A DNA stretch of 45,087 nucleotides from Reclinomonas americana ATCC 50394 (lineage: Eukaryota > Jakobida > Jakobea > Jakobida): assembly GCA_048213135.1 (NCBI GenBank), contig PS015454.1, positions 16,151 to 61,237 on the forward strand, given 5' to 3'. Made by a program: the position numbers and the translations under genes. Positions 21,929 through 32,631 of this stretch are shown piece by piece. A model generated the notes under the pieces. It worked only from the letters and a program-made list of their open reading frames with translations. It had not been told where the DNA came from and did not search any database. The first letter of the stretch is position 1. Each line of letters starts with the position of its first letter.

Positions 21929-23976
21929 TCACTCGTCGCCTTCGCTGTCAGGGCAGAGAGACACCGAGAACCACGTCTGAGGGACAAACGTGTACCGCTG
22001 GTGGTCGCTATCTGCGGCAATTGCGGTGTCGCCCCCGTGCCCTACGCGAACATCGACTGGCAATTTGTTGACCAGCAGACGGTGACCAAAGAACCCAGCA
22101 GAGTTTAGCTGCAGCTCGCGGCAGCGAACAGTTATCGGGAATATCGGCAAAGTTGCATCCGGCCACTGATCCAGGGGGAGACCCCCATTTGGTCCGTACT
22201 TGTGTGTCGTTATGTGCAAATCTGACGGCCGAAGAGTCAACTTCACCTCAAGGGTAAATCCCACGTCTCTGATGAGATCACTGAGCTCAGCGGCAACGTC
22301 GCGAATCAAGTCGCGTAAGCTGGATAGAGCCTCCTTGGCGACCTCTTCGACCTGGCAAGAGATAACAAGAAACGGCACACGGTCGCGATCGCCTCGACGT
22401 TCTCCACCGCCAAAACACTTGCGCTCGTGACATGTCACCACAAGCTCGGGCATCTCGACAACAAGTTCCCGGGCACGCAGAATCATGCGGTCATGCACTG
22501 CGACACTAACCGTCAGCGACGCTTCTAAGCGAAGGGAGGCAACAAACTGTGCATGCATGCACCTTCTCGACGCAAGCGGAATCGCCAAAGCGGTTCACTT
22601 TCAGTATCCAACTCGAAAAGCTGTAAGACTGCTCGGCCATGGTCGGCTGGAGTGGTAGACGTCGTGGGTGCGCAAAGTTTAAACTTGGCCGCGGTCATGT
22701 GTAGAAACCCTCGCACAACCTCACGAGGTTCCCCGAGCTGCAGTGGGATAGATAACATGCACGACTTAGCAATTCATGTGTTGAACGACGGCATCCAACA
22801 ACCCGAAACGGAACACGCCTCTTCCCAAAATGTGTCACAGTGATGCACCGGAAGCTGGAACGTCAATGCACTGAGGGTTTTCGGCTGCGGAAAGAACAAC
22901 AGGAAACTGTGAGTATAGCTGGCATGTTCTGTACAAATGATTTGATGCAACTTACCCCAATCACCGCATGCAGTGTGACAGTGGGAGAGAACTCCCAAGC
23001 ATCAAGAGTCGACGCATTATCCCACAAAAACACATTTTGCTCAGCACAATATAGAGTCACACGGTCGCAGAAGCTGTTGGCATCCATCTTCTCAGGCCAC
23101 TCTCGAATGCAAGCGTCGAGTGCCTCACATGTTGGCGCGGAGGCATGCAGCAGCAGAACCAGGTCGCCAACGGTTTTGCTCAGTGAAATGCGGTGCTTTG
23201 TTAAAACAACCACATTCGCATATTGCACATCGACAATCAACAAGCCACTGGGATCTGTTACCACATCGCCAGAGTCCAGATCCTGGTGTGCATCACCACC
23301 TACAAATATGCGAGCTGTTTTAGTCATGATTAACTATTGCGCTGCAATCACGGCAACACATTGCTGCTGATGCGCATGCGACTCACCACCAGTGCCGAAC
23401 TGTGCGATTGAATAATCCTCCGGAAGCGACGATGATCCGGAAGCAGCAGCATATAGTCGCGTACCATTGAGTGGGAGGGATGACGGCCCCGTAGCTGCCG
23501 GTTCGCAGGTGAGCGATCGTGCAATGTCCATTTCTTCAACGTTGTTGTGTGTAGCAACCACGTAACGAAGAGAATGTCCGTGAAGTCCACTGCTCTCCGT
23601 TTCCTCCTCCGAACTGAGTCTCAAATCACGGCCGATAGCGTGAGCATCTGGCGAGTACGTACTTGGTTGGTGCACGCATATCACGTGACACAACGCGGAG
23701 CTGCACCCGCCATCAATGCAGTCGCGTCTCATTAACGCACCTGCTAGGCCACTTGCACCATGATGCCTTTGATGACCACGATGAGACTGATTGGACTGCG
23801 CAGCCCTGCTTTTTTTCCTGTCGGCGCCGCGACTTGAACGCGACTTCGTCTTCCACTGTGTATCAGGCTCGTCGTCATCACTACCATGGAACCATGCTGA
23901 GGCACTGAGCACGGTGGTCGTCGTGCCCCCTGTGCAGAGTTTGTACAGCATGACCATGAAGAGAAAAACGCTCCGC

Positions 23977-24030
<54 letters not shown>

Positions 24031-24224
24031 CACACATGTACACACACACACACAGACATAGCATGCACACAGCGCTGTACATGTAATCTTAATGACGTAC
24101 TTGACGGGCCCCCAGTGTTACTTCCAGCAGCAGCCGAAGGTGAAGATCCTGAGCCGTGCTGATCGTCCATAAGGTAGTCAATACAAGTTACCAATAGACT
24201 ATATTGTATTTGTCGTCCGGTCAT
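21929..24224 (-). CDS. Hypothetical multi-exon protein
   Basis: Two in-frame starts are possible, ATG 24224 or 24170 (MDDQHGSGSSPSA). The reading continues through a Ser/Arg/His-rich exon (about 23945-23741; DTQWKTKSRSSRGADRKKS), an exon with SSEEETESSGLHGHSLRYVV, an exon 23320-22940 (GLLIVDVQYANVVVLTKHRI, CDRVTLYCAEQNVFLWDN), an exon near 22750-22560 (LFELDTESEPLWRFRLRRE) and a last exon (about 22510-21929; VEEVAKEALSSLRDLIRDVA, LQLNSAGFFGHRLLVNKLP, TGA). The N-terminal third looks disordered; the rest looks folded. No motif is recognised. The first intron contains a (CA)n tract. It is divergent from the vWA-GTPase gene and convergent with the DHH gene (132 bases between stops). Confidence 0.5.
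23978..24056. repeat. (CA)n microsatellite
   Basis: About 24 CA dinucleotides are followed by CATGTACACACATGTACA and more CA, in the first intron of the 21929-24224 gene. Confidence 0.95.
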
Positions 24225-24361
24225 CGTCCCCCACCCACGTCCCCCACAGCGTCCCCCTTCGGCGTGATCACGGCGAACTGCGTCCCCCACCCGACTCTGC
24301 CTTTTCTTTCAGTCGCTGTAGTGTGACCACAATTCGTGAAAAGAAGTCGATCGCTGCGACG
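24225..24361. promoter_or_regulatory. Divergent intergenic region
   Basis: The 137 bases between the minus-strand start at 24224 and the plus-strand ATG at 24362 include repeated GTCCCCCAC words (about 24226-24290). No core promoter motif is recognised. Confidence 0.35.
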
Positions 24362-27300
24362 ATGTCGGAACAGCAGCACCGTGGCCCCAACTCTGGCCGT
24401 GGTGGCCATGATGGTGGCCGTTGGTCCGGATCCGGATCCAACCGGGGCCAGCAAAGCCAAGGACCACGAGGAAGAGGAAACGGTAACACGTGTCTACGTA
24501 CATCGTTCTCGGTGTGCCTCATCGCTAGCTCGAGCTCACACATACGTGCACAATGCTGTGACATGCAAGGATCTCGGCCACGGCACGCTACCACTGGCTC
24601 AACAGCAATGCCAAGCGACGGTCAAGGTGCGTTGCAGCACGCTCGCAGCGCGTGCGCCGACTGGCAACGCAGCTCTGCGCTCGCGATCGAGCGTGGCACT
24701 ACCCCACAACGGCCGGTATATAAGTGTTTTTTCTTCTGTTTTCGCAGGTAGCGCTGCTGGATCCGGATACTCACGACGAGCGACGAACCCCTCCGCTTCA
24801 CCGCGCAGCAGCAATTCAAGTGGCCATGGTGGTGCTCGTGAATCTCAAGCCGATATGCGCATACATGCACTGCTGCTGGTTTGTTGACGCTAGCTGTAGT
24901 GCTGCTTGAGTTCCATTGCCGTCGAGGCTTCGTGCACGTGGTGATTGTGATGTATGTGTCGTTTCTTAACATTGCAGCCTTCCCCATCTTCGTCCACTGC
25001 ATCACACTCCAGCAGGGCAGACGCAGCAGAAGCTGCGGAGTCGATCCCGAGCCCAATGTTTGGTGGTCGGAGAAGAACAACTGAGGAGCTCGAGGCGGAA
25101 TTCGAGACGGACTCGGCAACTCCACCAGAAGCAGCACTTGTCGCAATTATGGGTTGCGCAGGTGACGAGGCGCAGGACATCGTGCTGGTATGTCGCTGAT
25201 GTTTCATGTAGCAGTTGCACCTCGTGCCCTATATAACAGTTGGGGTTGTGTGCCTCCAGTGTGTCGGCACCGGTGCAGTGCCAGGGTCAATTGTAGCTGT
25301 GAGGCGCTTCATCCGCCAACTCACGCGTCGACTGCCCCTGAGAGACCACGAAGGCAACACAACGTTGGGGATTGTGTTTTTCAGCTGCCAGTCCTGTGCC
25401 ACAGTCGCACCACTCACTGGCTGCCGGGCTGACTTGTACCGCGCTGCTGAGGGTAACCATATTTCTACCTGCCCTGTTTCTCGAGTTTGACTTATCTTTG
25501 TACATATGCATGCATGATGTACAGGGATACAGGAAGTATCTGTGACTGCAGCCGTTGATGCATCACAACAACCTGTGCCGTTGATCAGAGCGCTCGGGAG
25601 TGCTATCGATGTTGCGTCATTATACTGTATCATTTACGCAGCGTGCCTCCTGGCCATGGGCGAGGTGCACTTGTTGTTTGTAATCATCATTTTTCTTCAG
25701 CTTTTGCGAGACCACGGGCGATCGAATGCACGTCCGTCTATTCTTCTTGTCACTGATACTGGAGTGGATACAACGGTCGAAATGCCGGCTGGTGCATACA
25801 GCGTACTCGACTCGGTTTGTGATATCACTGTAAATTTGTTTTCTTGCAGCTCACGAACATTCTTGTGTCACTGTTCACGACAGCTTCCAGTCGTGCCAAT
25901 GTGCGTCGGACTGAGTGGCCGCGAGTTAGAAGACACTGCGAGGGTACTGCGCGACTTGTGTTCCACAACAGATGGGATTAATGTCGGTGCTTTTGACACA
26001 TTCGATGAATTGTTCGGTTTGTGCAAGTCAAGAATTCTTAAGAAGCACCAAGTGGCCTGAGATCTGCGCTAACGCTCTCTTGTTTACCATTCATACCAGA
26101 TGCCACATGCAACGCACCGCCGCCGGCACCAACGGTTGAAGTCACCAAAAGAACATCGACTTCGATTTGCTTCCGCTTCACGATGCCCTTGTCTTCGGTG
26201 CAACCTCTGAGATACCATGTTCAACGTCTACAAGAGCATGTGTGGAGGGACTCTTTCTCTGTTGACGAACCACATTGGACTGCCAGTTCTGCAGCGCCTT
26301 TCGAGGAGATCTCCATCCGCGTTCGAGGTATATTCCGTAGTGTTTCCGGAACACATCTTGTCCGGACTGCATGGTCCAGAGTGTGCACAGCGCGCACGCT
26401 AAAAGGTTTGTATTTGTTCACCAATAGTCGTGTGGTATGATGTCATAATTTACAAAAAAATTCTCGCAGTCAGCGGACTTCCTGATATTCCACGCGACGC
26501 AGCGGTTGCCTTGAACGAAACATTGTCATCGATGACGTGCCTGCGGATCCTTCTCGTTGGTGCAGTGGTGAGTTTTATTGGCAAATTATTAATTCGAAGC
26601 GCTGCGGGGACAGTGATTCGAATGAGAGATCACTCATTTGCGATGATGCTCACTGCGTTGTTGTTGCCGCAGGGCGCCGGAAAATCGGCTTTAGTCAATA
26701 CTATTGCCACTGCGATGAACCGTAATAGCGGTGGATATCGTGAGTTGTCGCGTGCAGGAATTCGTGGCTCAGACGGGTTGGCCATGACTCGCACGCCGAT
26801 CGAGTGCATTGTTTCCGAGACGCCAATCGTTGTGATTGACACCCCAGGCTGGAATGTGTCGTCCGCAGCTGGTGACGCTCGCAGTGTTTCTGGAGCGTTC
26901 GAGTCCACGGCATTTGAATCTGCTGAGCAGTTTGAGCCTGTCCATGCTGTGTGCATTGTGTGCGATTATCGCACAGTGGCATCACCTGAGCATTTGCGAG
27001 CGATTTCTTCTGCATATCGCTTCTGGAGGGAGAAAGGTGCGACATATTTCATTCGCTTTCTTCTTGGGTGCTGCAGTTGCATGTAGTAGTTTCGCTTTGG
27101 AAATGCTGTTGCTCACTTGCCTCTGGTCTCATTGCTTCCGTAGATCGCCCAGTTTTTTGCGTGTTAACGAAGTTTGACCTCGAGGGCAACAGTGAACAAA
27201 CTATTCTCGACTGTATCGCAACGGTGTACGAGACCGGTACTATTGAAAAGGTTTGCCGTACGTGGCTCTATAGAACATTGACAGACATGTGACACTCGCT

Positions 27301-27656
27301 GTCATCAAGGGTTGGATTTTGCCGGTGATAAACTATACCGGCCCGCTCGACGCTGAGTGTGCTAGTTGCGTGGTTTTCTTCCGTCTGAGTTGCATCTGTC
27401 TACATTCGCTGCGAGTTCTCACTGCGTTCAACTTGCACTGACTTCTGATTTACACGTGTCCTCATGTACAGAGCGCACTCGGCATCAAGGAGCTCTTAGA
27501 CTCGTGCATAGCGTTGCCGCGAGAGTTACTACAGACGACGGTGGTGGAGAAGGTTGGCGACTGTATGTTTTTGTCCTAGAGAATTCGAATTGTATGTTTA
27601 CGACAATCTTCGTTTTGCAGGAAGCAGCAGCATCGGTCACATCAGTCAACCGCTAA
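24362..27656 (+). CDS. vWA-like plus P-loop GTPase (IFI44/AIG1-like) protein
   Basis: Thirteen exons keep frame (about 659 residues): 24362-24482, 24748-24878, 24978-25187, 25260-25452, 25525-25610, 25701-25814, 25884-26016, 26100-26405, 26470-26567, 26673-27036, 27144-27250, 27472-27552, 27621-27656. The first ~130 residues are Gly/Ser/Arg-rich and disordered. The vWA-like domain follows: DIVLCVGTGAVPGS where DxTGS is expected, so the MIDAS Asp is lost; ILLVTDTG; LPVVPMCVGLSG; STTDGINVGAFDTFDELF. The GTPase has LRILLVGAVGAGKSALVNTI (G1), VVIDTPGW (G3), FCVLTKFD (G4) and IKELLDSCIALP. These resemble IFI44/AIG1-type GTPases, often linked to cell-autonomous defence; that role is inference. Walker A spans the 26568-26672 intron. 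The donor at 25611 is GTTGCGT. The end is ambiguous; see the open frame downstream. Confidence 0.78.
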
Positions 27657-28240
27657 CCACACTCTCTGCGGCATATGACGGCAGGTCGCAAGGCGATGCA
27701 GTTGCCACCAGCCGCGGTGGGCACTCGAAGAAGGGGAACGGTTGGTGAACGCGCAATTGCATTTTGTGGTGCACACTTTCAACCTGCTCCTCTCACTGTA
27801 CACGGGATGCATAAGCTTCGTCGAAATCCAAGCGGCGGCACACAACTCAACCGATCGGAACCGCTGCAGCTTACAGCGGAGATGGTGCCGTGGAGGCAGC
27901 CCCTGCGACCGCAGTATCTGCTCTCCGACAACCACCCGGTCTGGGTGTGGGTGATGCATCCTTCGTTTCCTCAACACATGCGCATGGTGGAGAGACTGTC
28001 TGTGCTACAGTTGGTGTACACGACGAAAATCAACCCAACGCTCGGAGTGGAGGCGAGTCAGTCGACCACTGCGGCGCCGGCGATGAGGCATCAGCCACCT
28101 ATCCCGACAGTGGTGAAGCTGACGACGTCACTGCGGCTCGTGATGAAGTCTACGAGACTGTGTCTGCTGTCCCCAGTGGCTCTCTGCACACTGTATTGTG
28201 TGGGAACGAAGCTGAATCTCCAGTGCTCGGTGACTGAGTC
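27600..28240 (+). other. Open coding-like stretch after the GTPase, possible C-terminal extension
   Basis: After the GTPase stop, a frame reading GSSSIGHISQPLTTLSAAYD (from about 27620 to 27735) can splice through GT at 27747 to an exon at about 27879-28239. That exon reads GDGAVEAAPATAVSAL...DEASATYPDSGEADDV...ESPVLGD and then TGA. Composition (acidic, Ser/Thr/Ala) resembles a real disordered tail rather than noise. No donor in the preceding exon has the phase needed to reach it: the GTATGT donor at 27563 creates a TGA at the junction. It may be an alternative isoform, a separate small gene, or a frameshift in the assembly. Confidence 0.4.
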
Positions 28241-28528
28241 ATTTTACAACAGTCGCCGTGGACGCATGCTCAGAGTCGATTATGAATTGTCGAGAGCGAA
28301 TGAAGTGTTTTTTCTGATTTCCCTCCCGTGGCCAGCAATTGTCATCTACTTGCACAACAATAAGCACAGCCGAAGAAGACTTTCATTCTTTTGATCACAA
28401 GAGTACAACAAAAAAGAAATAACTTTCCCTCACTCAATTATCAAGACTCAAACGACAATTGCAACAACGAGCATAAATATTCAACGTAGCAAGACGGCAC
28501 GCTCACCCTTTTTAAGCTATTACTTCCA
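28241..28528. other. Convergent intergenic spacer, no gene seen
   Basis: This stretch lies between the plus-strand tail and the stop of the minus-strand Nudix gene. It is AT-richer than its surroundings (GCATAAATATTCAAC near 28470) and probably holds both 3' ends. Nothing else is seen. Confidence 0.5.
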
Positions 28529-29926
28529 CTACTGCAGCGCAGCATGTTGCTGTGCATTCACCGCCACACGGCGGCGCAGGGTTTCTGAATACCGCCACTC
28601 GGACTCAGGAATGTCACATGCACTTGCGATCGTATTCGAATGTGTCTCACTGGCAGCTCCCGCTGCTGCACTAGCAGTAGTGGAACTCAACTGTGCGTCA
28701 TCAGCGTACACAGAAGACACCAACAACGACCCGCTGCGTTGACCTGTGTCACATGCACCACGAGTGGCGACATCTAGTCCATCGAATTCGGTGCCAGCGG
28801 CTGCTGTCGCCGTAGTCACACTATGCCCGTCGTCAGTTGCGGAGACTGTTCCTGCGCTATCCGCCGATGCCGCTGCCGCAGAAACACGATGCCAGTCGTC
28901 AGTCGCGGAGTCTGTTCCTGCGCTGTCGCTGACTTCGCAGAACTGCTGAAGCCACGCATCGCCAGCAGAGGTGCGGTCTGTTGCGCCCGCTCCAGCAGTT
29001 GCAAGCGGCGGCGAATATCGAATGCGAGTCCGACGCAGCGAAACTGTTGCTATGCGCTCTGGACGCAGTCGGCCGTTGGCTATGTTCTCGATAACGCCGC
29101 ATACTTGACTCGCAAGGCGCACAAGGCCAGGTTGCTCTAACAGTCGGCGTGGGTCGCCCATGTCGACTGCCTCGACGGCAAGTCCGAAGCACTCTTGCGA
29201 GGACGCAGCTGCGTGCAATACGTGCCAGTTGGCCTCGTACGCGCGAGTGATGCTGAAAATGTCGTCGTCATTCTGGAACTTGATGACCAGGTGAAACAAG
29301 TCGTCCATGAACAGAGTCCGAGATAACGATTCTGGAGACAGGCGGAACACTCCCGAGCTCTCCTCCCTGCATTCCCGACATGCGGTCTCTGCGGGCGTCT
29401 CTCCAATTTCCTGCTTACCGCGGAGTGGATCCAGCTTCATGTCGCCTTTGAATGCACTGTAGCTTGCCTGCAACACCATGCTCCACTGGCCCGATGCAAC
29501 CGGCCATTCAGTCCACAAAATGACACCATACGACTTTCGATCGTCGTCACCGCGAGAATCCCGCTTCTTCCACGGTGCTCGCGAGTGATGCTGCTGGTGG
29601 TGCACATGTGTCGAAGGAGGCTGATGATGACCGTCGCCGTGATCACTGACAATACCCATCTCTATCATGACACATTCACCGCTTCGTGAGGGAAGGCGCT
29701 TGCACACGGGGTGCGAGAACAAACGGAATGCATCTACACACGCACCACGGGCAATACTCTGCACGACGACTGCTCCAAGGAGAGTCTCATCGAACTCAAC
29801 CGCAACCTTGCCACCACGAATTGCACACACGCACTTCTTGTCAGATGAACGGCTTCTCAACGCATTCTCCAGTTGCTTCACGTCATCGCGAGTGGCGCCT
29901 TCCCGCAGAGGTAAATCAACGCGCAT
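28529..29926 (-). CDS. Nudix-domain protein, intronless, with low-complexity C-terminus
   Basis: One uninterrupted frame of about 465 residues runs from ATG 29926 (MRVDLPLREGATRDDV) to a stop at 28529. The frame is open upstream to 29971 without an ATG. Mid-protein KSYGVILWTEWPVASGQWSM leads to the Nudix box GKQEIGETPAETACRECREE followed by SSGVF. This fits Gx5Ex7REUxEE, with one extra residue or Ser in place of Gly in the xGU end. Nudix enzymes hydrolyse nucleoside diphosphates linked to another moiety, such as caps, ADP-ribose or dinucleotide polyphosphates. A His-rich loop (HVHHQQHH) precedes the box. The tail contains two imperfect copies of about 22 residues beginning SDSAGTDSATDD / ADSAGTVSATDD. 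Absence of introns is unusual here and could mean origin by retrocopy. The substrate is unknown. Confidence 0.75.
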   Translation of the reverse strand: MRVDLPLREGATRDDVKQLENALRSRSSDKKCVCAIRGGKVAVEFDETLLGAVVVQSIARGACVDAFRLFSHPVCKRLPSRSGECVMIEMGIVSDHGDGHHQPPSTHVHHQQHHSRAPWKKRDSRGDDDRKSYGVILWTEWPVASGQWSMVLQASYSAFKGDMKLDPLRGKQEIGETPAETACRECREESSGVFRLSPESLSRTLFMDDLFHLVIKFQNDDDIFSITRAYEANWHVLHAAASSQECFGLAVEAVDMGDPRRLLEQPGLVRLASQVCGVIENIANGRLRPERIATVSLRRTRIRYSPPLATAGAGATDRTSAGDAWLQQFCEVSDSAGTDSATDDWHRVSAAAASADSAGTVSATDDGHSVTTATAAAGTEFDGLDVATRGACDTGQRSGSLLVSSVYADDAQLSSTTASAAAGAASETHSNTIASACDIPESEWRYSETLRRRVAVNAQQHAALQ

Positions 29927-30257
29927 GTGTGTGAGAGACACGAATAACAAGCCGAGTGATGTATCGGACAATATACTACGTCGCGTCCCCCATGGTCACG
30001 TATGTCCGCTGATGCCAAAACACTTTATCACAACGCCGTCGGGGGTGTAACGAGCATCAGGTTCATCTGCTTGGATAGATTCATTTCGCAACACGATTAG
30101 TACCTTGGGTACTCAAATTCTCTCTCTCCCTCACACACTCACACACACACGCTGATACGCCGTTCCGCTGAATCAAGTGCGAACAGGCCAGTGGAGGGCA
30201 CTGACAGCATCCATAGTCGACACGCGGTCACTTCCAGATGCGGTGCCCGATCCAGAG
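29927..30257. other. Spacer between Nudix start and CMTR1-like stop
   Basis: About 330 bases with a CT/CA tract (CTCTCTCTCCCTCACACACT... near 30119-30150). It presumably carries the Nudix promoter and the 3' end of the upstream gene. No gene is seen. Confidence 0.45.
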
Positions 30258-32616
30258 TCAGTCGCACTGGCACCTGTAATTCGCAGTCAACTTTGCAACA
30301 CAAACAAACAAGTGACGGAGGAGGGGCCCCAAACCGTCAGCATCAACACGGGCAACGGCGGTCCAAGCACGATATTCGCGACGAAGGAAATGCTCGTTGG
30401 TCATCGTGAGCAGCTGTGTGAATGCGCGATGTTCGAGGATGCGCTCCATCGGAAACACCTTACAGAACAGAGACATTAGCATGAAACTCAACAACCATGC
30501 ACAACGGATTGCACACCTCAGAAATGTCGCGTTCGCTCTCAAGAGCGACCAATTTCACGTACAGCTGCTCAAACACCTGCCCGAGTTCCACTTGCTGCAA
30601 GTAACAGGAGGCGAAAAATAAAGCAAAGAAAGAGACACGCAGAGGCATCCACAATGCACTCACCGGGGCTTTGAATCCAGAGAAAACAACAAACCGCTCA
30701 CACGGCAGTGGACATCCAATGAATGGTCGGCAGAACAGTGTGAACTGGAACACCTGATGAAGAAGGCACAACACACCCGCGGAGAACCGAGAGAGCGTGT
30801 CACTGAGGAGACGTGTGAGCACAGTAGCGCAAGCAGCGCAAAACAACAAAAACACAAGTGGCGAACCCAAGTCGACAAACGAATACGCCGCCGCGTCGTA
30901 GGAGTCGGACAGCAGCGACGGCAAGAATAAGCAACATTGGCTTCGACGCAATCTCGTTGTCAGTGGTCAACAAATCCGTGTCGGACACAACCGATCCAAA
31001 CACAATGCCGACACCAGCGGAGTCCGTTTCGGCAAACACGCGTTCAACGAGTTGCCTCACTGCAGTAGCGTTGCTAGGCTCACTGCAAGAGAGCACAGTT
31101 AACGCGCACGCTGCGTGCCGTGCATACCAGATACACATGCGTACCGTCCAGGTCGAACGCAGTGGCCCTCCCCGATCACGTTTACGCGACTTCCAGCCTC
31201 GAGCGCAGATTGAGCAGCCGGGCCAAACAAAGATGTGTCCAATATTCCATCGTCATCGGCATGCAGAAGCGTCCAACCGGTACAACGGCGACCCACAGCT
31301 TGCAGCTTGCAAAGCATGAATTCCTCCGCAGCGCCCTCGCCTCCTGCGTGTGTGTGTGCGTAGTTCAGAAACCACTCCACAACCGAACGACAACATGCCA
31401 ACACGGGGAGTACACAGGCTTTCTAGCACTCGCGGACACGTGCAACATTCCTCACATGCACAAACTCATTAATCTGACCTCCCTCGCTTGTGACTGCATA
31501 CGTCGCACCATACAGCAGACCCCAATGGGCATCTTCACCAGTTGCATGCATCACAGCCTCTAACCTCTGATCCTTAAAATTGGTCACCCTGCTCTGCGTG
31601 TGCCTACATCCTTGCAACACACTCACGCAAGCAGCTGCTCACGTACCGAAACCGACGTTGACAAATGTTACAACACCATCGCTGCCAAACGGTGAAGCGT
31701 CCACGAAATTTGACATGGAATCCACACTTGCAAGGCGAAGAGAGAGACGGCTGCTTTCGAATTTGGGGCCCGACCAACCTACCAGGAAGAGTAAATGATA
31801 CTGCACGAAGAAACACGACTTCAAATACGTCGTTCACCCTCGTCGGCATGGTGTGGGTATGCCACAGCGTATCGCGACTCAATCTGTCTCACCGACGCTG
31901 CCACAGTGACGCGATTAGTACGAATTTGTTGGGCACACACAGATCGACATAATTAACAACAGATCGTACCGAAGCGCTGAGCAGTTGCTCGACGAACGAA
32001 AAACGTCTCCCGAACCAGTTCGTCGTGCGCAAACCGCGAGAGCTGCGTCTGCTCGACTCGTTTGCCAACACGAACCCATGAATCTGCTTCAGCAAGTGCC
32101 GGCATCTCCATGTCTAGCGGTCGACTCAGCATGTCCGTAACACGCAGGTGCAATGCTGACGGCTTGCCGTCGTCCTCGTCGGGGCGTTGTTCGCTGTCAC
32201 ACAGACAAGTGAACACAACGAGATGCTCGGCAGCGCACTTGCGACAAAGCAAGCTGTAGAGACACGCAACAGAGCGCGCATTTGGTGCTCCGGACGCACA
32301 GTAGATTCGAGAATGGGAACATCACTACCGAGGCCAGCATTGGACGGTCGCATGGAGACACGGATTGGCTCTGCCATGCCTTGCTCACGCGCACCGAGAC
32401 CCTGGTCATCAGGTCACATAACATAAAAGGCAGCGTGACTTTTGTGGCGGAGAAGGACACAATCACCTTTCCTTCTTGATAACCCATCTTAGCCATCTGC
32501 TCCTGAGCAAACGATGAATACGCAGTCTTGGCGCGCTTAGCTTCAGGTTCTCCGTCTTCCGACATTCCGGGAACGACAGCACCTGCCGCCGCAGCTGCCT
32601 CCACTGCGCTCCACAT
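30258..32616 (-). CDS. CMTR1-like G-patch plus degenerate cap 2'-O-methyltransferase domain (probable pseudoenzyme)
   Basis: The ATG at 32616 opens exon 32616-32467 (PEAKRAKTAYSSFAQEQMAK, MGYQEGK), which joins 32401-32326 (GLGAREQGMAEPIRVSMRP). Together they form a G-patch (MGY-EGxGLG...GLG) as at the N-terminus of CMTR1. Next comes ALAEADSWVRVGKRVEQTQL, like CMTR1's region between G-patch and Rossmann fold. Later exons give LSLRLASVDSM, VTFVNVGFG where CMTR1 has the SAM-binding ADVCAGPGGF, GVGIVFGSVVSD in place of the catalytic Asp strand, LRRGGVFVCRLYD with Arg for the catalytic Lys, and FTLFCRPFIGCPLPCERFVV. The C-terminus (QVFEQLYVKLVAL, VFPMERILEHRAF) resembles the CMTR2 C-terminal region. 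Lost K-D-K residues imply no catalysis, perhaps RNA-binding or a partner for the adjacent active enzyme (inference). Exon borders between 32240 and 30540 are approximate. Confidence 0.6.
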
Positions 32617-32631
32617 GCGTGAGAGTACACG

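Noticed and set aside
27553-27660. Reassignment of TGA as a sense codon to read through the GTPase end
   Set aside because: Other confident genes (TROVE, DHH neighbour, CMTR2-like, gene B) end in TGA at positions where homology also ends, so TGA is a normal stop here.
31797-31819. A 23-base intron in the CMTR1-like gene (GTATCATTTACTCTTCCTGGTAG)
   Set aside because: It would join FEVVFLRA to a CMTR1-like exon, but 23 bases is far shorter than any other intron here. Exon borders in this stretch are left unresolved instead.
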